Shown: positions 6,807 to 13,474 of the stretch, piece by piece | How the letters are laid out: the number at the start of each line of letters is the position of its first letter | Position numbering within the stretch: position 1 is the stretch's first letter | Source of the DNA: Paenibacillus albidus | GTDB lineage: Bacteria; Bacillota; Bacilli; Paenibacillales; Paenibacillaceae | DNA: 35,614 bases | Direction: 5' to 3' | Assembly: GCF_014644435.1 (NCBI RefSeq) | Contig: NZ_BMKR01000055.1 | Span: 1-35,614 of the forward strand | The notes under the pieces: generated by a model | What the model was told of the DNA's origin: nothing | Databases searched by the model: none | What the model saw: the letters and a program-made list of their open reading frames with translations, nothing else | Made by a program: the position numbers and the translations under genes

Positions 6807-6841
6807 GGCAGAGTCTATTACCATTATTTGATAAAACAAGG

Positions 6842-6888
6842 AAGGCCCTAATCTACTCGTTTTTCGAGAGGTTAGGGCCTTTTTATTA
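6842..6888 (+). terminator. Terminator of the ArsR-AHSA1 operon
   Basis: A long stem, AAGGCCCTAATCTACTCG against CGAGAGGTTAGGGCCTT with one G-U and one bulge, closes on five T and is followed by TTTTTATT. The symmetric A and T runs make it potentially bidirectional, also serving the convergent gene that ends at 6939. Confidence 0.93.
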
Positions 6889-6938
6889 GGCAATGTTAAA
6901 TCTTAATGTTGATTTTCAACATGAGTAAATTAAAGTGG

Positions 6939-7496
6939 TTATAAATTAAATCTGTTCTTTATGATTTCAGTAACCTCACAAGCAGTTAAATTTGTGTTGT
7001 TAATTCTTATGTAATTTTCTCTATTAATTTCTCCCTCGAATGAGTTCAATCGATGTTGCTCCATTGTCTGTATTAAATCCTGTTCAGAACGGGCGACATC
7101 CCTCTTTGTTGGTTTGTGTTCAAGCCTGTGAGGAGTTTTGTTACGCTCAATTCTTTTCTCAAGATCGGCTTCAAGCTCAACAAAATACACTACGCCATCA
7201 TTTTCTTCGATTGTTTTACAAATTTTATCAACAAAGTCCCAATCACTCTGCAAATCGAATCCCCATACATAAGTGAAAATCAATCCATACATATCACTGA
7301 CGGCGGCGACTTCAAATATGTCTTGACGAAATTTATTCACTAATCTCCACATTTCATGACTAAAGCCAAAAATGGGAGCCAGCAATTCAATCGTCATGTG
7401 GTTGTGGAACAACTTTAGTTCAGTTACCTTTTCCAGTTCATGTCCCACTGTCATTTTTCCTACCGCCTGCGGACCAAATATAATAACAAATTTCAC
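6939..7496 (-). CDS. P-loop NTPase, shikimate/adenylate-kinase-like (185 aa)
   Basis: The protein begins KFVIIFGPQAVGKMTVGHEL, a Walker A motif of the GxxxxGK(M/T) type. A helical region follows, then a hydrophobic strand (GVVYFVELEAD) and an Arg-rich segment (LEKRIERNKTPHRLEHKPTKR) that resembles the lid of small nucleotide or nucleoside kinases. Length and arrangement fit small predicted kinases of the AAA_33/AAA_18 type. The phosphate acceptor is unknown. The start is GTG 7494-7496 behind GGGAG, with about 9 bases of spacing; the ATG further upstream is out of frame. It is divergent from the polysaccharide locus and convergent with the AHSA1 operon, so it is a single-gene unit. It is one of three unrelated small P-loop kinase-like genes in this window. 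Confidence 0.85.
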   Translation of the reverse strand: MKFVIIFGPQAVGKMTVGHELEKVTELKLFHNHMTIELLAPIFGFSHEMWRLVNKFRQDIFEVAAVSDMYGLIFTYVWGFDLQSDWDFVDKICKTIEENDGVVYFVELEADLEKRIERNKTPHRLEHKPTKRDVARSEQDLIQTMEQHRLNSFEGEINRENYIRINNTNLTACEVTEIIKNRFNL

Positions 7497-7599
7497 GAAT
7501 TCATCTCCCTGGAATATATTTCAATAATATCATCACATTAACATAACCTTTTAATAAAAAGAACCTAAAAAAAACACAAGTGAACGAAAAGGGAGTCCA

Positions 7600-7628
7600 T
7601 TGTCGCTCTTTATGAACAAGGATAAGAT
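7600..7628 (+). promoter_or_regulatory. Probable sigma-A promoter of the polysaccharide locus
   Basis: TTGTCG (7600-7605), a 17-base spacer and TAAGAT (7623-7628) lie 46 bases before the tautomerase start. Both boxes are imperfect, as expected for a regulated promoter. A cre-like site overlaps the predicted start point. Confidence 0.55.
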
Positions 7629-7635
7629 GAACTCA

Positions 7636-7649
7636 TTAAAGCGGTTACA
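7636..7649 (+). promoter_or_regulatory. Candidate CcpA cre site
   Basis: TTAAAGCGGTTACA matches the cre consensus TGWAARCGYTWNCW at 12 of 14 positions. It lies just after the -10 box, around +2 to +15, where CcpA binding represses. Carbon-catabolite repression would suit a polysaccharide locus. Confidence 0.5.
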
Positions 7650-7673
7650 AAATACGAGAAAGGAGCGGTTCAC

Positions 7674-7874
7674 ATGCCTGAAATTTCGATCACGATGTAT
7701 GAGGGCAGAACGGAATCCCAGAAGCAAGAAATAGTAGAGGTGTTCACCCGGGAACTGTCCCGGATTATTGACCGCGAACCCGCCTACATCTCCGTCTTAT
7801 TTAATGAGATACCCTGGGATGAGAATGTCCCGGAGAACCTTAGAAAGCAGCAGAGTCCAAAAGGGGGAGAATGA
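7674..7874 (+). CDS. 4-oxalocrotonate tautomerase-like protein (66 aa)
   Basis: The 66-residue protein starts MPEISITMYEGRTESQKQEIV. After Met removal it exposes the N-terminal Pro that acts as general base in the tautomerase superfamily, and the downstream EGR supplies the usual Arg. The middle (YISVLFNEIPWDENVP) matches the family's second beta-alpha unit. Members are about 60-65 residues and work as hexamers on enol/keto isomers. The ribosome site AAAGGAGCGG is strong. The stop is only one base before the TTG of the first permease, so the gene leads the transport operon and is probably translationally coupled to it. A role in handling the enol products of polysaccharide lyases is an attractive inference, but no homologue with that role is known to me. 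Confidence 0.85.
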   Translation: MPEISITMYEGRTESQKQEIVEVFTRELSRIIDREPAYISVLFNEIPWDENVPENLRKQQSPKGGE

Positions 7875-7875
7875 C

Positions 7876-8856
7876 TTGAAATCGATGGACACTATGCCGA
7901 CGGGCCGGGAGTCTCCCCGCCAGAGGATAAGCAGCAGCTTAAATGAAAGAATCAGTAGTACAAGCCGTTATCTGTGGAGATACCGGACGCTTTATCTCCT
8001 ATCCATTCCAGGCATACTCTATTTTCTGATTTTTAAATACGTCCCCCTCTTCGGTTCGGTTATCGCTTTCCAGAATTATAACATTTTCAAAGGATTTAGC
8101 GGAAGCGAATGGGTAGGCCTGGAGCATTTTCGCACGATGTTTGCACACTATGATTTCTTGCGGATATTGAACAATACACTGCTGCTTGGGCTGTACGATC
8201 TTGTGATCGCCTTTCCGGTTCCTATCGTATTGGCTATTCTGCTGAACGAGGTTCGGCTTGTGGTGTATAAACGATTTCTTCAGACAATCGTGTACATGCC
8301 CCATTTCTTGTCATGGGTCGTTATCAGCGGTATATTTATAGGCATTTTCTCAACAGATGCGGGAGTTGTTAATAAAGCGTTAGGCTTGCTTGGCCTGGAA
8401 CCCATCTATTTTTTGGGGGAAGATTCCTATATTCGAACCATCTTGATTGGCTCAGGGATATGGCGTGATTCCGGGTACGGCACCATTATCTTTTTGGCTG
8501 CGATTGCGGGAATCAATCCCGATCTGTATGAAGCGGCGGAGGTGGATGGCGCCGGACGGCTGAAACAAATATGGTCAATAACGCTTCCGTCACTGCTGCC
8601 AACCATAACTATTTTACTCTTGCTTCATATCGGGAAATTTATGGATCTCGGGTTCGAGCGGGTCTATGTGTTCTTGAATCCCTTAAACACAGGCTCCGGC
8701 GAAATTCTCGATACGTACATTTATAAGGCGGGGCTGATGTCCCAGCAATACAGTTATACGACTGCCATCGGTTTGTTTAAATCTGTCGTGGGACTTGTGC
8801 TGATTATGATCGGAAATATATTCAGCAAAAAAACGACCGGTGAAAGTTTGTATTGA
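7876..8856 (+). CDS. ABC transporter permease, LplB/YteP type
   Basis: This is a 326-residue inner-membrane subunit of a carbohydrate ABC importer of the CUT1 class. The N-terminus is hydrophilic, then come TM1 (LYLLSIPGILYFLIF), the family motif KYVPLFGSVIAFQNYNIFKGF, and four or five further membrane segments. The cytoplasmic EAA loop EAAEVDGAGRLKQIWSITLPSL contacts the ATPase. The close match to LplB/YteP-type permeases, which import acidic or complex oligosaccharides such as rhamnogalacturonan fragments, fits the enzymes downstream. The chosen start is TTG 7876, five bases after AAGGGGGAGA and directly after the tautomerase stop; ATG 7885 is the alternative. The frame is open further upstream but only as overlap with the tautomerase. 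No ABC ATPase gene is present nearby. Confidence 0.93.
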   Translation: MKSMDTMPTGRESPRQRISSSLNERISSTSRYLWRYRTLYLLSIPGILYFLIFKYVPLFGSVIAFQNYNIFKGFSGSEWVGLEHFRTMFAHYDFLRILNNTLLLGLYDLVIAFPVPIVLAILLNEVRLVVYKRFLQTIVYMPHFLSWVVISGIFIGIFSTDAGVVNKALGLLGLEPIYFLGEDSYIRTILIGSGIWRDSGYGTIIFLAAIAGINPDLYEAAEVDGAGRLKQIWSITLPSLLPTITILLLLHIGKFMDLGFERVYVFLNPLNTGSGEILDTYIYKAGLMSQQYSYTTAIGLFKSVVGLVLIMIGNIFSKKTTGESLY

Positions 8857-8872
8857 CAAGGGAGGCATGATG

Positions 8873-9751
8873 ATGCGGTTACCCAGTGTCCGTTACCGGA
8901 TATTCAACGTTGTTAATCTTATCTTTCTTTCTCTGCTGTCGTTGACAATGATATTGCCGTTCGTCAATGTACTTGCCCAATCCTTAAGCAGCTCCGAAGC
9001 AATTATGAACGGAGAGGTGAGTTTCTGGCCGGTTGCTTTTACGTGGATCAATTATGAATATGTATTCGGCGATTTTTCGTTCTGGAGGGCATTTGCCGTG
9101 TCGGTCGGCGTAACGCTTGTCGGGACGTTCGTCAATCTCGTCGCTACGGCATCGCTGGCGTACCCCATTTCCCGTACAGAGTACAAAGGACGCGGCTTTA
9201 TCGTAATGTTCGTCTTGATTACGGTCGTATTCTCGGCACCGCTCATCCCGAATTTTATTCTAATGAGAGAGCTGCATCTCGTTAACAATCCCCTGGTTCT
9301 CATCGTACCGGGAGCTATTAATGCTTTTAACTTTTTCGTCATGCGCTCTTTTTTTGCCCAGCTGCCAACGGAATTGATCGACGCTGCCCGCATCGATGGT
9401 TGTGGAGAGCTGGGTATCATCGGCCGGATTATTCTTCCGCTGTCTAAACCGGTGATGGCTTCGCTCGGTATTTTTTACGCAGTCAGCCATTGGAACTCCT
9501 ATTCTACTGCGCTTTATTATTTGAACGATTCGGCCTGGTGGCCGATTCAAGTCATGCTGAAGAAGCTGTTTGAAAGCGATGAGATTTCTGTCGATTCCGG
9601 TTCCTCCATGTACAGCTCACTTGCGCATACTTCACCGGAAGGCATCAAAATGGCGACCATCATCATCGCGACCCTGCCGATCATTATTATTTATCCGTTC
9701 CTTCAGCGCCATTTTGTAAAAGGGATAATGGTAGGCTCCGTCAAATCCTAA
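8873..9751 (+). CDS. ABC transporter permease, YtcP/LplC type
   Basis: The second CUT1 permease subunit has about 292 residues and six membrane segments. TM1 is VVNLIFLSLLSLTMILPFVNVLA, typical of YtcP, and the SFWPVAFTWINYEYVF region follows. The EAA loop is ELIDAARIDGCGELGIIGRIILPLSKP, and the C-terminus is LQRHFVKGIMVGSVK, a signature tail of this family. Three ATGs lie in tandem at 8867, 8870 and 8873. The last has the best spacing (7 bases) from the GGGAGG site at 8859-8865 and is chosen. It starts 16 bases after the LplB-type gene and forms the heterodimeric channel with it. The cognate ATPase must be encoded elsewhere. Confidence 0.93.
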   Translation: MRLPSVRYRIFNVVNLIFLSLLSLTMILPFVNVLAQSLSSSEAIMNGEVSFWPVAFTWINYEYVFGDFSFWRAFAVSVGVTLVGTFVNLVATASLAYPISRTEYKGRGFIVMFVLITVVFSAPLIPNFILMRELHLVNNPLVLIVPGAINAFNFFVMRSFFAQLPTELIDAARIDGCGELGIIGRIILPLSKPVMASLGIFYAVSHWNSYSTALYYLNDSAWWPIQVMLKKLFESDEISVDSGSSMYSSLAHTSPEGIKMATIIIATLPIIIIYPFLQRHFVKGIMVGSVKS

Positions 9752-9790
9752 AGGGTAAGCAATACAGTCGTTAGGAAGCGGAGGGATCCT

Positions 9791-10822
9791 ATGTTCAGAA
9801 TATTGATTGTCGACGACGAGCCGATGATAAGAATTGGACTGGCCAAAATGATTGAACAAGCGGGTCTGTTCGAATGTCAAATCAAACATGCGGAGCATGG
9901 CGAAGAGGCACTTTCACTGGTTAAATCCTTTAGTCCGCATTTTCTGTTCACGGATATCCGTATGCCCGTAATGGACGGGATGGAGTTATGCCGCAAGCTG
10001 TCGGAGCTGAAGAGTCATGTTCGTATCGTCGTGATCTCCGGTTATTCTGACTTTGAATATGCGAGAAGTTGTATGGAATATGGTGTCAAAAGCTATCTGC
10101 TGAAACCCGTTGGCCGACAAGAGCTCGGCGATGTATTGCGCAAGCTGCTCACTGCCGAATCGCCTTCCGTTTCACTGGTGCCTGTCATGGAGTTGAATGA
10201 TTGGGCTGCACGGCTGGAGCGCTCCATATGGGAGCTGCGATACACGGATGTGGAAGAGCAAATGGAGGCATGGCGTTGCCATTATTCTTCTTATGCGTTG
10301 AAGCCGGAACAGGTGCCGGAGCTCTTACGGATGCTGTTCGGCCTGATCGTGGCCAAATTAAATGAGCACGACGGGGAAGCGTTTCATAACGTGAGCGATA
10401 TCAATCTGCACGATACTTCGGAAGCAGGTTTTAAGTCTTTCGAGCAAAGTATACAATCCTTAATGCTAACGCTGAAAGAAAGACGCAGCAGCAAGCGCAA
10501 AAATCCTGTCGATGAAGCGAAAGCATTTATCGAACAGAATTTGACCCGCGAAATATCTTTAGAGGAAGTGGCGGAGAAGCTTGGCCTCAACGCTTCCTAC
10601 TTCAGTCAATTATTTAAGCAGGCGACGAGGGAAACCTTTGTTCAATACCGGATAAGGAGGAAAATGGAACTCGCCAAGCGGATGCTGGAGCAGCCCAAAT
10701 ACCGCATAACGGACATCTCCTATGAGGTTGGTTATGCCGATCATCCGCATTTCACAAAAACGTTCAAAAAAGTTACGGGCTATACTCCGTCTGAGTATCG
10801 CAACCGGATCGGTATTGAATAA
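9791..10822 (+). CDS. YesN-type response regulator (REC + AraC HTH)
   Basis: Residues 1-120 form a receiver domain: acidic pair VDDEP at 8-10, phosphoacceptor Asp55 in FLFTDIRMP, and the switch Lys in YLLKPVG. A helical linker of about 110 residues follows. Two AraC-type helix-turn-helix units occupy about 235-343, with EISLEEVAEKLGLNASYFSQLFKQATRETFVQYRIRRKMELAKRM and ITDISYEVGYADHPHFTKTFKKVTGYTPSEYR. At 343 residues it is shorter than many YesN-type regulators (often 500 or more); the linker is reduced. The start ATG 9791 follows GGAGGG. Its stop overlaps the kinase start by one base (TAATG), so the pair is coupled. It probably activates this sugar locus when the partner kinase senses an oligosaccharide or the loaded binding protein. 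Confidence 0.93.
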   Translation: MFRILIVDDEPMIRIGLAKMIEQAGLFECQIKHAEHGEEALSLVKSFSPHFLFTDIRMPVMDGMELCRKLSELKSHVRIVVISGYSDFEYARSCMEYGVKSYLLKPVGRQELGDVLRKLLTAESPSVSLVPVMELNDWAARLERSIWELRYTDVEEQMEAWRCHYSSYALKPEQVPELLRMLFGLIVAKLNEHDGEAFHNVSDINLHDTSEAGFKSFEQSIQSLMLTLKERRSSKRKNPVDEAKAFIEQNLTREISLEEVAEKLGLNASYFSQLFKQATRETFVQYRIRRKMELAKRMLEQPKYRITDISYEVGYADHPHFTKTFKKVTGYTPSEYRNRIGIE

Positions 10823-12657
10823 TGAAGCAAAGCTTATCGGCCCGCCTCTTTATTCACTTCGCCGCGATTATTACGCTATCGCTGTCTGCCATCGGCATTT
10901 TTACTTATTCCTATGCCTCCTCGGAGCTGAATAACCAACTGGCCGGCAATATCGCCCAGACGATTCGGAATACGGTTTATCAGACCGATTTGTATTTGCG
11001 GAACTATGACAGAGCGACCTACTCCATTCTGTCCAACAATAACGTCAAGCACTTCCTGGATATGGAGCCCGACGACAGCTACTCCTATTATGAATACAGC
11101 CGGCAGATTAAGATGGATACCTATCAGCCTACTTTCCTGCTGTATCCGCAAATCGGATTTCTGTACATTATCGGGCAGAACGGGCGAATGGTGGCAGATG
11201 ACAATCAAAATTTAATCGGGGTTCCTCAGATCGATGCGGTCCGCCAATATGAAGAACTGCTCGCCGCAATACCGGCAAACGGGGAGTCGGCAATTCTCAC
11301 GCGAAGTATTCGCAGCGGACAAAAACCGAATGTGATTACCATTGCCCGGAGAATTAGAGGACTCTCTTCCTATACGCCTAACGGCATATTGGCCATCGAA
11401 TTCAATGCGCTTGAGCTGGATACCATTTGGGGAGAGCTCGATCTGGGACGCGGCGGCTATCATTATGTGCTCGATCAGAAGGGGACGATTATATACTCAC
11501 CGGATCAGGAAGGAGCCGGCGACGGGCTACCCCCGGAAGCGATAAAAGCGGTAATGAGCAAGGATGCCGGCTCCCTGCAGTTAAGCGCAAACGGTACGGA
11601 CAGATTGTTCATATCCGAGCATTCCGCTTATTCCGGCTGGCGGATTGTTGCTTCCGTCCCTCTGGCTGAGCTGCATAAGCCGATTACGACTATACGGACT
11701 GCAACCGTGTGGGTAGGCGCGATAACACTCTTTATTGCGCTTATTCTCGCCTACCGGCTCGGAACCTCGTTAATAGATCCCATCCGTGTGCTAATCAAAG
11801 GAATGAGGCAGACAGAAATGGGGAATTGGCAGAAGCTCGGGATGGGCGAAAGGAGGGATGAAGTCGGCATCCTCATTCACCGCTACAATTTAATGGTCAC
11901 CCGGCTCTCGGAAATGATTGAGAATGTATATGAAGCGGAGCTGAACAGGCAGAAGTCGGAGATCAAGCTGCAGCAGGAGGTTCTGGAACGGCACCGCGCT
12001 GAATTTCAGGCGCTCCAGTTGCAGATTAATCCACATTTTGTATATAACACGCTGGAAACGATTAAATGTTATGCAGTCGTACAGGATTCGGAAGAAATCA
12101 CTTCTATGGTAGAAGCGATGGCGCTGATGCTCCGCTACTCAATCCAGACCAATCTGGAGGAGATTACAGTAGCGAATGAGCTGAAGCACGTTCTTGCCTA
12201 CTTATCCATCTTGAAATACCGAATGAACAGGGAGCTGGATGTGGAGGTGGTTATACCGCCGCCGCTGCTGCTTGAGAAAATGGTCCGTCTGACGCTTCAG
12301 CCGCTGGTAGAAAATATTGTTCAGCATGCTTTCCCGCAAGGGATGGGGAGCGGCCATGTTATTCGGATCGATGCCCGCAGAGTGGATGAACGGTTTCTTG
12401 TGATCGTTCAGGATAACGGAATAGGCATGACGGAAGAGCAGCTTGAGATCCTGCACAAAAGAATCGAATTGAACCAGTTGGCTGGACAAGAGCAGGATAC
12501 AGTCTACCATCGGGGCGGCATCGGACTGCTGAATGTTCATCGCCGGATTCAGCTTGTATTTGGAGAGAGCTATGGACTGATGGTTGAAAGCGCTTCGGGA
12601 ATAGGTACAACGATAACGATGGTCATGCCAGCGGATCAACAGCTGAAAAGAATCTGA
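10822..12657 (+). CDS. YesM-type sensor histidine kinase
   Basis: This is a 611-residue membrane kinase. TM1 lies at about residues 10-33, an extracellular dCache-like sensor at about 35-285, and TM2 at about 290-312. A HAMP linker follows (RLGTSLIDPIRVLIKGMRQTEMG), then a coiled-coil and the LytS/YesM-type kinase core: the H-box LQINPHFVYNTLETIKCYAV with His near residue 405, the N-box LTLQPLVENIVQHAF, G1 VQDNGIGM and G2 GIGLLNVHRRI. This class phosphorylates AraC-type regulators such as the YesN protein encoded immediately upstream, with which it overlaps by one base. Location in a lyase/transporter cluster implies that it senses a polysaccharide breakdown product outside the cell. All motifs are intact. 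Confidence 0.95.
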   Translation: MKQSLSARLFIHFAAIITLSLSAIGIFTYSYASSELNNQLAGNIAQTIRNTVYQTDLYLRNYDRATYSILSNNNVKHFLDMEPDDSYSYYEYSRQIKMDTYQPTFLLYPQIGFLYIIGQNGRMVADDNQNLIGVPQIDAVRQYEELLAAIPANGESAILTRSIRSGQKPNVITIARRIRGLSSYTPNGILAIEFNALELDTIWGELDLGRGGYHYVLDQKGTIIYSPDQEGAGDGLPPEAIKAVMSKDAGSLQLSANGTDRLFISEHSAYSGWRIVASVPLAELHKPITTIRTATVWVGAITLFIALILAYRLGTSLIDPIRVLIKGMRQTEMGNWQKLGMGERRDEVGILIHRYNLMVTRLSEMIENVYEAELNRQKSEIKLQQEVLERHRAEFQALQLQINPHFVYNTLETIKCYAVVQDSEEITSMVEAMALMLRYSIQTNLEEITVANELKHVLAYLSILKYRMNRELDVEVVIPPPLLLEKMVRLTLQPLVENIVQHAFPQGMGSGHVIRIDARRVDERFLVIVQDNGIGMTEEQLEILHKRIELNQLAGQEQDTVYHRGGIGLLNVHRRIQLVFGESYGLMVESASGIGTTITMVMPADQQLKRI

Positions 12658-12675
12658 GTAGGGAGGATTATTGAT

Positions 12676-13443
12676 ATGAAAATTGATTTGAGCGGCAAGG
12701 TAGCACTGGTAACGGGATCAAGCGGCGGAATCGGTGCCGCAATCGCACTACAATTGGCACAATACGGAGCAAAAGTCGCAGTGAATGGCTTGCGCAATAT
12801 GGAGCAGGCAGAATCGGTGGCCGCTTCCATTCGAAATGCCGGCGGTGAAGCAGCCGCCTTCTGTGCAGATGTAACGGACACGGCAGCGATCGGCGCCATG
12901 ATCACCGGCATTGAGGCGCGGCTCGGCGGACCTGTTGAACTGTTAATCAATAACGCCGGTCATTTAGTGGAACGCAGCAGCATTACCGATATGAGCGAGG
13001 AGCTTTATCAGAAAATTATGGACGTGAATTTGAAAAGTGCCGTCTTTGTATCCAAAGCTGTCATACCGGGAATGAAATCCGCAGGCGGTGGCCGTATTCT
13101 TAACCTGACTTCCTTGGCTGCGCATAACGGCGGAGGGCCTGGAGCTGCCATTTATGCGGCTTCCAAGGCAGCAGTTATCGCCTTGACTAAAGGGATGGCG
13201 AAGGAACTCGCGCCATTCGGCATTACCGTAAACGCCCTATCGCCGGGATTTATCGGTCAAACGGCGTTTCATGCGACCTTTACACCCGAGGAAGCACGGA
13301 TCTCAACGGTGCGTTCAATTCCCCTGGGACGGGAAGGCAATCCGGACGACGTCGCTGGAGCCGCGCTGTATCTATGCTCGGAGCTTGCTTCATTCATCAC
13401 AGGTGAAACCATTGAAATTAACGGCGGCATGTTCATGCGTTAA
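12676..13443 (+). CDS. Short-chain dehydrogenase/reductase (FabG/KduD-like)
   Basis: This is a 255-residue classical SDR. The NAD(P)-binding motif is TGSSGGIG (13-20), NNAG is at 92-95, and the catalytic triad is Ser146 (ILNLTS), Tyr160 and Lys164 (YAASK). The C-terminal substrate loop is followed by the usual ETIEINGGMFMR end. The name cannot be fixed from sequence, since FabG, glucose dehydrogenase and 2-deoxy-gluconate 3-dehydrogenase (KduD) share these motifs. Placed between the kinase and a lyase, it most likely reduces or oxidises a uronate or diulosonate released from the polysaccharide, the job done by KduD or by reductases of unsaturated uronates. The ribosome site GGGAGG lies 10 bases before ATG 12676. 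The gene sits 18 bases after the kinase, in the same operon. Confidence 0.9.
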   Translation: MKIDLSGKVALVTGSSGGIGAAIALQLAQYGAKVAVNGLRNMEQAESVAASIRNAGGEAAAFCADVTDTAAIGAMITGIEARLGGPVELLINNAGHLVERSSITDMSEELYQKIMDVNLKSAVFVSKAVIPGMKSAGGGRILNLTSLAAHNGGGPGAAIYAASKAAVIALTKGMAKELAPFGITVNALSPGFIGQTAFHATFTPEEARISTVRSIPLGREGNPDDVAGAALYLCSELASFITGETIEINGGMFMR

Positions 13444-13474
13444 CGATAATAACAAACAACAGGGAGGGATTTAG

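Noticed and set aside
7768..7875. Longer open frame before the first permease gene, giving a 362-aa product
   Set aside because: This part lies wholly inside the tautomerase gene in another frame and has no ribosome site; TTG 7876 with AAGGGGGAGA is the sensible start.
10716..10934. Plus-strand open frame across the YesN/YesM junction
   Set aside because: It is a shadow frame over two well-supported genes that overlap by one base.
12584..12596. TTGAAAGCGCTTC inside the YesM-type kinase gene, identical to the cre-like core at 15912
   Set aside because: It lies inside coding sequence (Glu-Ser-Ala-Ser) and 80 bases before the next gene's start, without a promoter; probably chance.
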